64,000 nt of DNA from Symbiodinium natans. Lineage: Eukaryota; Sar; Dinophyceae; Suessiales; Symbiodiniaceae. The notes beneath the pieces were generated by a model. It did not search any database, was not told the DNA's origin, and saw only the letters and a program-made list of their open reading frames with translations. The translations under genes were made by a program, and so were the position numbers. The stretch covers positions 326,079 to 390,078 of the forward strand of contig CAJNDS010002436.1 of NCBI GenBank assembly GCA_905221605.1, in the 5' to 3' direction. Of the stretch, positions 57,601-64,000 are shown in pieces. Numbering within the stretch: the first letter of the stretch is position 1; every line of letters begins with the position of its first letter.

Positions 57601-59813
57601 CACGTGAAGAGTTCTGTTGAGACCTCTGCTTGCACCTTGGGCACAAAGAGTCCTGCCGACCCGCTGGCCGGATTGAGACCTGAGACCTCTGCTTGTAGCT
57701 GGACAGAGAGTCCTGCCGACCTGCTGGCCGGATTGAGACCTGAAACCTTTGGCTGCATCAGGGCAGAGAGTCCTGCCGACCTGCTGGCCGGATTGAGACC
57801 TGAAACCTTTGCTTGCACCTGGCTCGCAAAGAGTGCTGCCGACTGGCTGGCCTCTGCTGGTTGCAGAGCGGATCGTCCTGCCGACCGGCTGGCCGGAAGA
57901 CTGAGACCTCTGCTGATACTTGCGGCGTGGAGAGTCCTGCCAACCGGCCGGTTGGATTGAGACCTCAAACCTTTGCTGCAACCTGTGGCGCGGAGGGTTG
58001 ACAAGCCGGTTGCTGCTTGCACCTGACGCGACCGGCTATCCGCAGTGAAAGCTGACACCTCTCCTGGCACCTGCAGTGTGGAGGGGCCTGCCGACCGGCT
58101 AGCCGGATGGTGACCTGAAACCTTGGCTGGCGCCTGCGCAGTGACAAGAAGTCCCCTTGACACGCTGTCCGCACTGGGGTCGGTTGGAACCTGCGGCACG
58201 GTGAGTCCTGCTGACCGGCTGGCCAGATAGCCTGGGACCTTAGCTGCCTCTTGCGGTGTGGAGAGTGTTGCCACGCTGGCCGCGTTGGAACTTGACACCT
58301 CTAGCATCTGTGGCGTGGAGAGTCCTGCCGACCGGCTGGCCGGATAAAGCCCTGAGACCTCTGATTGCACCTTGGGCACGCAGAGTCCTGCCGACCCGCT
58401 GGCCGGACTGAGACCTGAGACCTCTGCTTGCACCTGCAGCATGAAGAGTTCTGTTGAGACCTCTGCTTGGATTTGGGGCACAAAGAGTCCTGCCGACCTG
58501 CTGGCCGGATTGAGACCTGAGACCTCTGTTTGCACCTGGGGCACAAAGAGTCCTGCCGACCTGCTGGCCGGATTGAGACCTGACACCTCTGCTTGCACCT
58601 GCGGCATGAAGGGTATTGTTGAGACCTCTGCTTGGATTTGGGGCACAAAGAGTCCTGCCGACCTGCTGGCCGGATTGAGACCTGAGACCTCTGTTTGCAC
58701 CTGGGGCACAAAGAGTCCTGCCGACCTGCTGGCCGGATTGAGACCTGACACCTCTGCTTGCACCTCTGCTTGCACCTGCGTCATGAAGGGTATTGTTGAG
58801 ACCTCTGCTTGGATTTGGGGCACAAAGAGTCCTGCCGACCTGCTGGCCGGATTGAGACCTGAGACCTCTGTTTGCACCTGGGGCACAAAGAGTCCTGCCG
58901 ACCTGCTGGCCGGATTGAGACCTGACACCTCTGCTTGCACCTGCGGCATGAAGGGTACTGTTGAGACCTCTGCTTGGATTTGGGGCACAAATAGTCCTGC
59001 CGACCTGCTGGCCGGATTGAGACCTGAGACCTCTGTTTGCACCTGGGGCACAAAGAGTCCTGCCGACCTGCTGGCCGGATTGAGACCTGAGACCTCTGCT
59101 TGCACCTTGGGCACGAAGAGTCCTGCCGACCCGCTGGCCGGATCGAGATCATGGGCTTGTACCTGCGGCACTCCCTCAGCAGTACCTGATGGCCGAGCTA
59201 CCTCACGAAGGTTGTTCAACTCGTTTCTAAAGGAGGCAATTGCCTTTACGGCCCATGAGTCGTCGTCGAAATGTACCTTTTTCAAATTTCGGTACCCCCA
59301 TCTATGCCGTCCATCAGCCCTTTTCAGGCAGCTTAAGCATTCGGAACGCACTGGTGCGTCAAGGGGCTGCAGCGATATAGGCTCATGCCCTTCAAGGTTC
59401 GACAAGGTACCGTCCTCGACGGTGGGGAGGCCTGAACTACACAGCGGCTTGCCAGAAATCTTTGTACACATGACATGTGGGATGGGGGAATGACATCTTG
59501 ACGATAACAGCCCTGCTCCACCGAGGCTCGGTACGGCACCGTCCTCGAAGGTGGTAGGACCAGAAATCTTCTGTACACTCTCACGCTTTGTACACTGTAC
59601 ATGAGAATCACTGTACCCAAGGCTTTCGGCTTCGCAGCTGTCACTCCATTCCCACTTCGGTTCAATCTCAGCAAGAGTGTGACCACACGTTTCTTCCTGA
59701 CATTGAACCCTTAGAGCATCGCCATCCATTTCATCATTCTCAAGTATCCTCGGATCCCGATGAAAGGAATGGCTGGCAGCAAAAGCGTAAGCGATGTTGA
59801 GCTCGAAAGTCAT
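51624..59813 (-). CDS. LINE ORF2: repeat region, RNase H, APE endonuclease, reverse transcriptase, zinc fingers
   Basis: Copies element RNA into DNA at a nicked target. The frame is open from 61445, but its first codons overlap ORF1. The first ATG after the ORF1 stop is at 59813, giving about 2729 residues. Residues about 222-1078 are degenerate 21-residue repeats (core NPASRSAGLFVPQ). RNase H is about 1166-1318, with FVDG, ALEAE, YDCK and SHTGIGGNEMADSL supplying the D-E-D-(H)-D set. The APE-type endonuclease is about 1394-1645 (TYNSLS, FQETR, LLIDANA, LDFVAVP, FDHHPL). The RT is about 1889-2242 (LFVDGQQAFYS, GTGPGSPLAD, WVDDLAIL near residue 2187, then a KTE motif). The RT active site reads WVDD rather than the usual YADD. 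C-terminal fingers are about 2517-2583 (CPEC...HMRHMH and a Cys-rich second one). RNase H upstream of the endonuclease is unusual; in RNase H-bearing LINE clades it normally follows the RT. The start could instead be reached by frameshift from ORF1. Confidence 0.88.
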   Translation of the reverse strand: MTFELNIAYAFAASHSFHRDPRILENDEMDGDALRVQCQEETCGHTLAEIEPKWEWSDSCEAESLGYSDSHVQCTKRESVQKISGPTTFEDGAVPSLGGAGLLSSRCHSPIPHVMCTKISGKPLCSSGLPTVEDGTLSNLEGHEPISLQPLDAPVRSECLSCLKRADGRHRWGYRNLKKVHFDDDSWAVKAIASFRNELNNLREVARPSGTAEGVPQVQAHDLDPASGSAGLFVPKVQAEVSGLNPASRSAGLFVPQVQTEVSGLNPASRSAGLFVPQIQAEVSTVPFMPQVQAEVSGLNPASRSAGLFVPQVQTEVSGLNPASRSAGLFVPQIQAEVSTIPFMTQVQAEVQAEVSGLNPASRSAGLFVPQVQTEVSGLNPASRSAGLFVPQIQAEVSTIPFMPQVQAEVSGLNPASRSAGLFVPQVQTEVSGLNPASRSAGLFVPQIQAEVSTELFMLQVQAEVSGLSPASGSAGLCVPKVQSEVSGLYPASRSAGLSTPQMLEVSSSNAASVATLSTPQEAAKVPGYLASRSAGLTVPQVPTDPSADSVSRGLLVTAQAPAKVSGHHPASRSAGPSTLQVPGEVSAFTADSRSRQVQAATGLSTLRATGCSKGLRSQSNRPVGRTLHAASISRGLSLPASRSAGRSALQPAEASQSAALFASQVQAKVSGLNPASRSAGLSALMQPKVSGLNPASRSAGLSVQLQAEVSGLNPASGSAGLFVPKVQAEVSTELFTCQVQAEVSGLNPASGSAGLCVPHVQAEVSGLNPASRSAGLFVPQIQAEISAEPFMPQVQAEVSGPSLASGSAGLFAQGAVSGLNPASRSVGLFVPKRQAEVSGPNPASMSAGLFAPQIQAGVSTELFMPQVQAEVSGLSPASGSAGLLVPNSQAEVSGLNPASMSQQAEVSGSRSTPQLQAEVSGLSPATGCSKGFRSQSSQPVGRTLRVASVSRGLSLHLASQSAGACAPQPAEVSGLNPATRSAGLFVPQVQAEVSGLNPASRSAGLFMPQVQAEVSGPKPAGRLEGLFTPQIQAKVSDLSPTNRSAGLFAPKGEAEVSGLHSTSKSAGLFAPQFSQSTDLSTEQAVSHGAESSNMAAVISLEQAIPDEVCEARIKCDLCPNSIAQLLEDFTPDQWQLQLPDGMQLHESVAPWLEHEVDWRPCPCQQTLHLFVDGTSWPDAKHPPAWAVLAFWEGTTKKHWAGYLADILWGPDHSKFLGFDHPQALEAECVAMFIAQAMILAAKPSSAVIHYDCKVAARTAEGRWRLQGKLGEANVPRAMHALRAVAAEVGVPICFQHERSHTGIGGNEMADSLVKHVSKFPRAATEAPGEPVAFAIRHHMFAWLWVVANDAKVADMPYESPVQVIGESSNVMKEALATPAALAMQTASAAKEVIQLEWRLITYNSLSMQRVEQRQCLASHLSKQRCPVAGFQETRETCDVMRHFQGFKIFASMPIAGQGGCQLWFSTSAIANAESGPVTWDARGFSVTHSSPRCLVVTASCAGARFAFVCAHARTSAEKPDTIHEWWQWLAGIVNAIPRGRQVVLLIDANARFDAGVEGSMKPRNLNAEHFAHFLRRFELAATGVLNSAGQPIVTWTSPAGKPACLDFVAVPQSWRPFLSVHHDVPHFLDLHSGFDHHPLHADLKVCLELEVVKRRRVIDRAFLASDEGHQCAKQIFQSLPAVPWECDVDVHLSVINAHLTQASDMLPAKLPGPRKPGMSPDAWLLVRARHQYRHIARRARAMTQRIWLHAVFKAWRRPCYRANVCRPLAGLYALQARCCVSVRRLGQKLRKVTRKDEAQLTRKAMKDAKSEGPEALASHMRAVLRSGRRYKALQPNPVLLTGDSLLTEPEEVLDRLQQHFAQFERGEIGSLEQCRSREAPRPQVVPIEEIPTLHALTESFSQLKSGKAPGLTGLVAELYRAAPAEAARTHWPLLAKTCARGRGPLLWKGGIARAIPKPHKCLGEVTGWRNILLQEPAGKAVARVLREPLEKAFRAQAREGTGGGIKARPMELSSLMVRLHFSRAKAAGRSAAVLFVDGQQAFYSTLREYLWGSLQQEGGLEQAVQRLLDGIHVDSQICDRAKQLLSQPGRLVELGVSSSLNYIFQAQLTGTWYCMNPQAQQVVQSFTGTGPGSPLADILFQVVFDISLRSLEQSLREAGMLQSPLTNGGDMPSQSWCPCYIPTWVDDLAILIDADAPTELMHRLDAATRAAHVALGLAGIAVNHSPRKTEAVLAMRGKGSQEARRQAWVREAGVHEVEVAGRTIRLVLASSYLHLGTTVCASSTDAPDLRSRGETAWAKFLPVRRRVLTNPELSISERVQVVDSLVLNSLMHGAGVWTLATSNEREMLHAAYMRIMRGCMKPLLGASVVGLTDQDVCSALCVLNPEENLWLHRARLLMQLVRSDCYGLWFVSEAESFWLHQAGQALYRVCYPLLGQPATNVECVREFRPCRHWMQQAKQHAAALTSAVQSFRARILRARQTACRAVRRRIFIARSQLQDGIVAIRIPTGVCRQHSSSWTCPECHQMFANAAAGGSHMRHMHARPAVASAAVGTACQCCCVEFWSTRRLRQHLRQQPSCGVCYAEADLGCEAPHPDVDDGWRPPSTVAGPRPWWATLQPTARSSVAPPMSLPLPPYVCHFARAWRDWDFEKIRQFSGATLVWNTRVVAAEYGLYTWPLDIIGRQDWEAIFGTLSAIVEAHCTGTCFERQVLGLRFWARGDILHVTRASA
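56580..59150 (-). repeat. Tandem 63-bp (21-codon) repeats inside ORF2, with a higher-order unit
   Basis: Roughly 40 imperfect copies of a 63-base unit encode a peptide around AEVSGLNPASRSAGLFVPQ. Between about 58440 and 59130 the copies are organised as a larger unit of about 165 bases: two full repeats plus a short variant with the core STVPFMPQ. It recurs four times with few changes, so recent unequal exchange or slippage is likely. The unit length is a multiple of three and stop-free in several frames, so long antisense and shifted frames also appear here. They are treated as shadows. Confidence 0.85.
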
Positions 59814-59968
59814 TTGAACCGCAATGAAAGCTGCATGCCATCCGTCGACAAAGTCAGCCTCATTGCGCACGCTATGGCTGAGACATAGCCCATAGTTACG
59901 GCCCGTGGCGGCACAGGAGCCACTCCACTGTGAGTTGCTCCCCCCATGGCATTCCCATGGGCTCCGTC

Positions 59969-61246
59969 CTAGGCCTTCGTAAAAGGCGGCTCCGGAGGTT
60001 TGGCCTTGGCCTCCTCCGTGCCAGCAGTCTCCCCTCCGCCTTCTCTTGCAGCTCGCTTGGCCGGACGGCTTCTCGGAGTGACTGGTTCTCCATACGCCGC
60101 CGCCTGCTTGGCCGTTGTTTCCAAGGCCTGTTCCAAGAGCTGGTGGAGGGAGAGGTCTTCTTGCTTCAAGGCCTGCATCTGATGCCGCCTCTTCGCGTCG
60201 ATCTCCGCTGCCTGTGACACATCTGCTTCGGCATCGCTCATGCCTTCTTCTGGCGAGTCCACATGCACGACGTCGCCAGGGTCCACTTTCTGCTGCAGGG
60301 TGCTCAAGCGCTTGACTTCCATACTGGCAGCCTGCAACGCTTGCATTAGGTTGCCCTCCTGGTTGTAAAGCTGCTCCAACGTGTTGTTGCGTTCCCCAAA
60401 CTGCTTCTGGAGTGTCTGCAGCAAGTCCTGCAAATACTGCGACCATCCAGCCAAATACTCGCCTCGTTGTCGCCTTAGCTCCACAAGGTCTTTTCGTGCA
60501 CGCGCCTGCTCCGTCACTTTCTTGTGCAAAGAGGCCGACACCTTCTTGTTGTTCTCTTGCTGCGCTGACTCCATCATGTCTTTCACTGCAGGAGGAAGGG
60601 AATCCCATCCTTGCAGCGCTTGCATTAGTGCTTGTAGTTGCTTGTTGGCGCCATCGTCTGCTGTCGAAGAAGCTGTCGCAGGTGTAGCGGCCGCCGACGT
60701 GGCAGGAGCAGTCTCCTTGCCGTCCTGGTTCTTGGTCGCCATCTGGGGTACGGCGGGGGCCTTTGGCATTGTTCTTACAGTCAATGTCTCTGCACTGGCT
60801 GCTGACGCAAGTGGTTTGCGCTCCTGCTTCTCCGACTTCTCCTTTCCCTTGCCCTTGTTGGGCTGTTGGTCGTACCCACCACTGCCTTTGCCACGACGTC
60901 TCGGAGACACTCTCCTTGGAGATCGAGGGCGCCATTCGGTCCACTGAGCTCCAGTTGACCACGGCGCCTGCTTGGCTGGTGCTGCGGCCCAGGACTCCGT
61001 ATGCACATACGGCCTGCCTGCTCCACAGCTCGGGCAGTAGTTGGCACTGGCTTTCGTCCATTGCTGGCATGTTGAACAAAACCAGCTCGACATAGCTGCT
61101 TGTATCGAGCCTGTTGCTTCGAGCAAGCTCTTCTGTACCTGCAGATGCTTCGCTTCTCGCTTGCTCAGCGAGTGATGCTTCAGCAGGGTTCTTTGCGCTG
61201 CCAACAACTGATGCGGTGTGACCTGGCTCCAGTCTGTCTTGGCCAA
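59969..61246 (-). CDS. LINE ORF1: RanBP2-type zinc finger plus coiled coil
   Basis: About 425 codons upstream of ORF2 in another frame; probably the RNA-binding/RNP protein of the element. Near residue 54 is WFCSTC...YCPSCGAG, the W-x-C-x2-C-x10-C-x2-C pattern of RanBP2-type zinc fingers. A basic Arg/Lys/Ser stretch follows, then a long Gln/Glu/Lys/Leu-rich helical segment (about 230-340) that looks like a coiled coil, then a basic Pro-rich tail. The frame's first codon at 61246 is TTG, not ATG. It stays open upstream without ATG to a stop near 61335. The first ATG inside is at 61093, just before the zinc finger. The true N-terminus may therefore come from a small 5' exon or a frameshift: the ORF2 frame has an ATG at 61388 followed by a hydrophobic stretch, and a CAG|GTGAG donor-like site lies at about 61337. 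Confidence 0.7.
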   Translation of the reverse strand: MAKTDWSQVTPHQLLAAQRTLLKHHSLSKREAKHLQVQKSLLEATGSIQAAMSSWFCSTCQQWTKASANYCPSCGAGRPYVHTESWAAAPAKQAPWSTGAQWTEWRPRSPRRVSPRRRGKGSGGYDQQPNKGKGKEKSEKQERKPLASAASAETLTVRTMPKAPAVPQMATKNQDGKETAPATSAAATPATASSTADDGANKQLQALMQALQGWDSLPPAVKDMMESAQQENNKKVSASLHKKVTEQARARKDLVELRRQRGEYLAGWSQYLQDLLQTLQKQFGERNNTLEQLYNQEGNLMQALQAASMEVKRLSTLQQKVDPGDVVHVDSPEEGMSDAEADVSQAAEIDAKRRHQMQALKQEDLSLHQLLEQALETTAKQAAAYGEPVTPRSRPAKRAAREGGGETAGTEEAKAKPPEPPFTKA

Positions 61247-61513
61247 ACGAATTGTTGTACGAGCCCTGGTTCTGGAACGTCGAGCTCGTCTGTGCCACGC
61301 CGGTTCCGCCGGCGTGGTGTTCTTCCCAAGTTCTCACCTGCCAAAGGCGCCAGTGCAAAAACCAAGAAAGAAAAAGGGTTGTCCTCATACACAAACTCCT
61401 CGAGCTTGCAGTCGGCGTATTTAAACGCAGCGAACGCTCGCCCAATTAAGCCACTCGGACCCTGCCAGCCTTTCCACGAAGGGGCAGCTTAGGCAATGAC
61501 CTCTTTTTAGGAG

Positions 61514-61608
61514 GGTTTAGGGTTTAGGGTTTAGGGTTTAGGGTTTAGGGTTTAGGGTTTAGGGTTTAGGGTTTAGGGTTTAGGGTTTAGGGTTTAGGGT
61601 CTTTGGGT
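61514..61608 (+). repeat. (TTTAGGG)13 array at the 5' side of the LINE
   Basis: Perfect heptamers, C-rich in the sense of the LINE, followed by TCTTTGGG copies. Confidence 0.95.
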
Positions 61609-61609
61609 C

Positions 61610-62873
61610 TTTGGGTCTTTGGCTTCGGGCTTGGAGCTTCGAACATAGTTGCAGGAGCCGGGGAACAACACATGGAAGACAAAGGGCCTCTAAAATGTTG
61701 CATGATGTCTTCTCCGCACATGAAGATGGTCTCTTGTAATTCCCAAGCGTCTCAAGCTAAAACATATAGTAACCCAAACATGCTGTGTAGGGTTCAGGGC
61801 TTAAGAAGTAACACAACAAATAAACTCTTAAGGCAACAGTGCCTGGATTGACAAACGTGAAGCAGACGATAGAGCTACGACTCGCAAAAAGAAAGCCAAA
61901 GGACTTTGCCAGGGCATTCCTTGTGCATAGGGTCCCTGTCCCGTTTTTGACCTTTTGCATCGAGCAAAACCCTAACCCCGCAGAACACCTCCCCCCCCCC
62001 ATTTCAAAAGAAAAAGGGAGGAACAACCCCCCGCTCCCCCCTCCCCCCTACTTGAGAGCAACCCCCCCCCCCCCCCCCCAAAGCAGGCGGTGAAGCCGCG
62101 CTGCCCAAGGCCCTGCAGCCAAGGTGCAGCTCCTGGGTTGGCGCTTGAGGGGTTTAGGGTTAGGGTTTAGGGTTTAGGGTTTAGGGTTTAGTAAGACTCA
62201 GGGTTTCGGATTTTGGGGTTTAGGAGGTTTAGCTTTGTATCCCCCAAGACTTGCATCTGCCCTGAAGGCTCCTCGTCATGCACTGGAGGCTGCACCTGCT
62301 CCCAAAGCGAGCAGCTAGGGATGGGTGCCATCAGCAATCTTCAGGATATGAGATGCAAGGTTTCCGCATGCTAGACTCCTCATTTTTTGTGCTAGCTGTT
62401 AGGGTTTCCTGGCGCAGGGCTCTGCAAGAGAAGGCTACACGGCACCCGTTGCAAAACAAGAGGTGAGGATGATAGGGAATCTGCAAAGCACCGGATTCAG
62501 GACAAGTTCCGGGAGTGAGCTCCTGAGTTGCAAAAAGGCCTGCAAGGGCTCCAAGAAACCTGTGAGAGGAGGGCCTGAGTGGCTTAGAGTCAAGGGTTTA
62601 AATAGGGTTTGGGGTGTAGGGTTTAGAGTTCAGGGTTTAATTCGGGTTTAGGGATAGGAGTTTAGGGTTTAGGGTTGCGCCCTTCAACCCTAACTCCGCT
62701 AAACCCTTAGAGCCCTTTGTCCCGCAACCCCTCCCCCCGCCCACCGCCACAGCTCTAAGCATCCTCAAGCCCTGTAGAACCCTCCATCGATCTTTAAAAC
62801 GGCATGTATTCTGTCTATACATATATATTTATATATACATTTGTTGTTATGATAATATGTATATATATATGTA

Positions 62874-62909
<36 letters not shown>

Positions 62910-64000
62910 ATGTAATATTATCCTCACTAGGTGTATTTTCTGCATAGTCCCCTAGAACCCTGACTTCCCCTCAACCCAGGTTTAGGGTTTAGGGTTTCGG
63001 GTTTGGGGTTTAGGATTTGGGGTTTAGGGTTTAGGGTTTCGGGTTTGGGGCTTAGGGTTTAGGGTTTAGGGAGCCCCGCCCAGACCTTGGCGGGCGTCAG
63101 CGGCGGCAGGCTTGTGGTTGGGGGCCCTTCCTTGGGGCTCATCGGACCACCCTGGGCAAGTGTTGTTTTAGTTTTTTTGTTGTGCGGCTTCTTGTTATTC
63201 TACAGTAATGTGCGTGTCTTGCTGAGCGTTTCTTTGTTGAGCTTTCTTTTCGGGTTTGGGGCTGCCTGTTTTGCTTGCTGCAAAAAGCTTTCGCCCTAGT
63301 TTTGTTGTTGGTTTGCGGTTTGGGGTGGGTGACCGTCGAGTGGAAAAGGAATCGAAAACCAGGAATCGAGCGCTTCCATGAAAAACCCGAAGTCCCTTAA
63401 ACCTTTAACCCTAAACCATTTTTTTCCACAACCAAAACCCCTAAAACCTATCTTAGGGCGGAGCGATGCCCCCTTGATGTGGGCACCAGTCTTGGGCAAA
63501 CCTCCTCCTATGACTTGCGTATATTCTACGCATTGCTTTGGGATCCGTGGCTGTGCGCCACCAAACAGTGTTTCTTTTTTTCTGGTTTTCGGAGTGCTCT
63601 CGCGCACTCGGACGGCGACTCATCTGGGATTTGATCTGCGGCTCTAGTTGGTGTCGTGTTCTCTCTAAGCAAGGGTCAGATGCAAGTTTGCGTTTTCTGT
63701 GGGAGGGATGGGGGGGGGTACTGTTTTCGACCTGGGTTCAGTGCGTTTCTGCCTCAGACCTTTCCCATTTGGACTCAGGCCGAGGTGACTCAGGAGCACT
63801 TTTCCTGACTTCACGGGTCTCTCGGGGTTTAGGGCTTCTTGGCTCTGAAGGGGTTCAGGTTGCGGGTTTTTGAAGTTTGGGAGGTTGAAAAACAGTTTTG
63901 GGCGTGGTGTTAAGTTGAGTTCGGCACAAACCTTTCGGGATATGGGTGCCCTACTCGCATCTGAATCTCCGTAGCTGTGACAACATAAAAGAATCTATAT
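61610..64000. other. Right flank, no recognised gene
   Basis: Heptamer arrays (62151-62192, 62981-63075), a poly-C run (62061-62081) and GC-rich pockets. The frame at 63538-63873 is weak. Confidence 0.4.
62820..62908. repeat. (AT)n run
   Basis: TATATA runs, one of several in the window (42390-42445, 44030-44080, 46588-46608, 50166-50200). Confidence 0.95.

Larger units (their letters stand above)
51572..61513 (-). mobile_element. Apparently intact LINE (non-LTR retrotransposon) in telomere-like repeats
   Basis: About 9.9 kb on the minus strand holding two long frames: ORF1 (59969-61246) and ORF2 (51624-59813). ORF2 has RNase H, APE-type endonuclease, reverse transcriptase and terminal Cys/His fingers with all expected catalytic residues and no stop. 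The sense 5' side starts after a (CCCTAAA)n run (plus-strand TTTAGGG, 61514-61608). The 3' side ends about 50 bases after the ORF2 stop in another CCCTAAA run (51555-51571). No poly(A) tail and no ordinary target duplication are visible, because both borders are the same heptamer. A TTTAAATA stretch sits upstream of the frames near 61415-61425. The borders are inferred from where the heptamers start. Confidence 0.85.

Noticed and set aside
56580-59150. CRISPR-like regular spacing
   Set aside because: There are no unique spacers; the whole unit is repeated and coding, and the organism is eukaryotic.
56686-59493. Several 100-430-codon frames on both strands over the ORF2 repeats
   Set aside because: The 63-base unit is stop-free in many frames. 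Only the ORF2 frame continues into recognisable domains.
51624-61445. One 3273-codon protein starting at 61445
   Set aside because: The first codon is TTG, and the first 490 codons overlap ORF1, whose zinc finger and coiled coil are more credible.

Overview
The window looks like dinoflagellate nuclear DNA; the genus cannot be told. Four things point there. The plant/alga-type telomere heptamer (TTTAGGG/CCCTAAA) occurs as dozens of short interstitial arrays in both orientations from about 9.2 kb to 63.1 kb. Coding pieces have GC-rich third positions. Introns are small and numerous. A LINE with very long, intact open frames is present. Nothing looks bacterial and no RNA gene or CRISPR array was recognised.

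Layout. 1-9 kb: mostly unassigned sequence with a few weak exon candidates, a TGTGAG/CTCACA satellite (3.0-3.5 kb), a duplicated 150-bp unit (5.3-5.6 kb) and a long polypyrimidine tract (8.2-8.7 kb). 9-28 kb: telomere-like arrays alternate with short unique pockets. Many pockets translate on the minus strand into plausible exons, and short palindromic elements lie between them. 28.5-29.9 kb: a recognisable minus-strand ALKBH8-type gene (RRM plus AlkB dioxygenase) that I could splice by eye into three exons. 30-48 kb: more arrays and palindromic elements, plus an AT-rich, decayed island resembling a phage-type tail-fibre repeat protein (37.1-37.7 kb). 48-51.6 kb: minus-strand exons, including a three-exon gene end whose splice phases agree and one of whose introns begins with a (TTTAGGG)n array. 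51.6-61.5 kb: an apparently intact LINE, sense = minus, bounded on both sides by telomere-like repeats. 61.5-64 kb: more arrays and simple repeats.

The elements fit together. The LINE has ORF1 (RanBP2-type zinc finger and coiled coil) and a very large ORF2 with the order repeats, RNase H, APE endonuclease, reverse transcriptase, zinc fingers. RNase H upstream of the endonuclease is unusual. Its insertion in a telomere-like array suggests preference for that repeat. The arrays themselves seem to be intron material here: the heptamer carries both GT and TTTAG, and several exons end exactly at GG|GTTTAGGG or AAG|GTTTAGGG. At least ten groups of 70-210 bp palindromic elements, three of them multi-copy, occupy the same introns and behave like introner/MITE-type elements.

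Limits. Exon calls outside the ALKBH8 gene, the three-exon gene end and the LINE rest on reading frame, residue pattern and splice dinucleotides only. In GC-rich third-position DNA the antisense frame is often open too, so strand can be wrong for the weaker ones.
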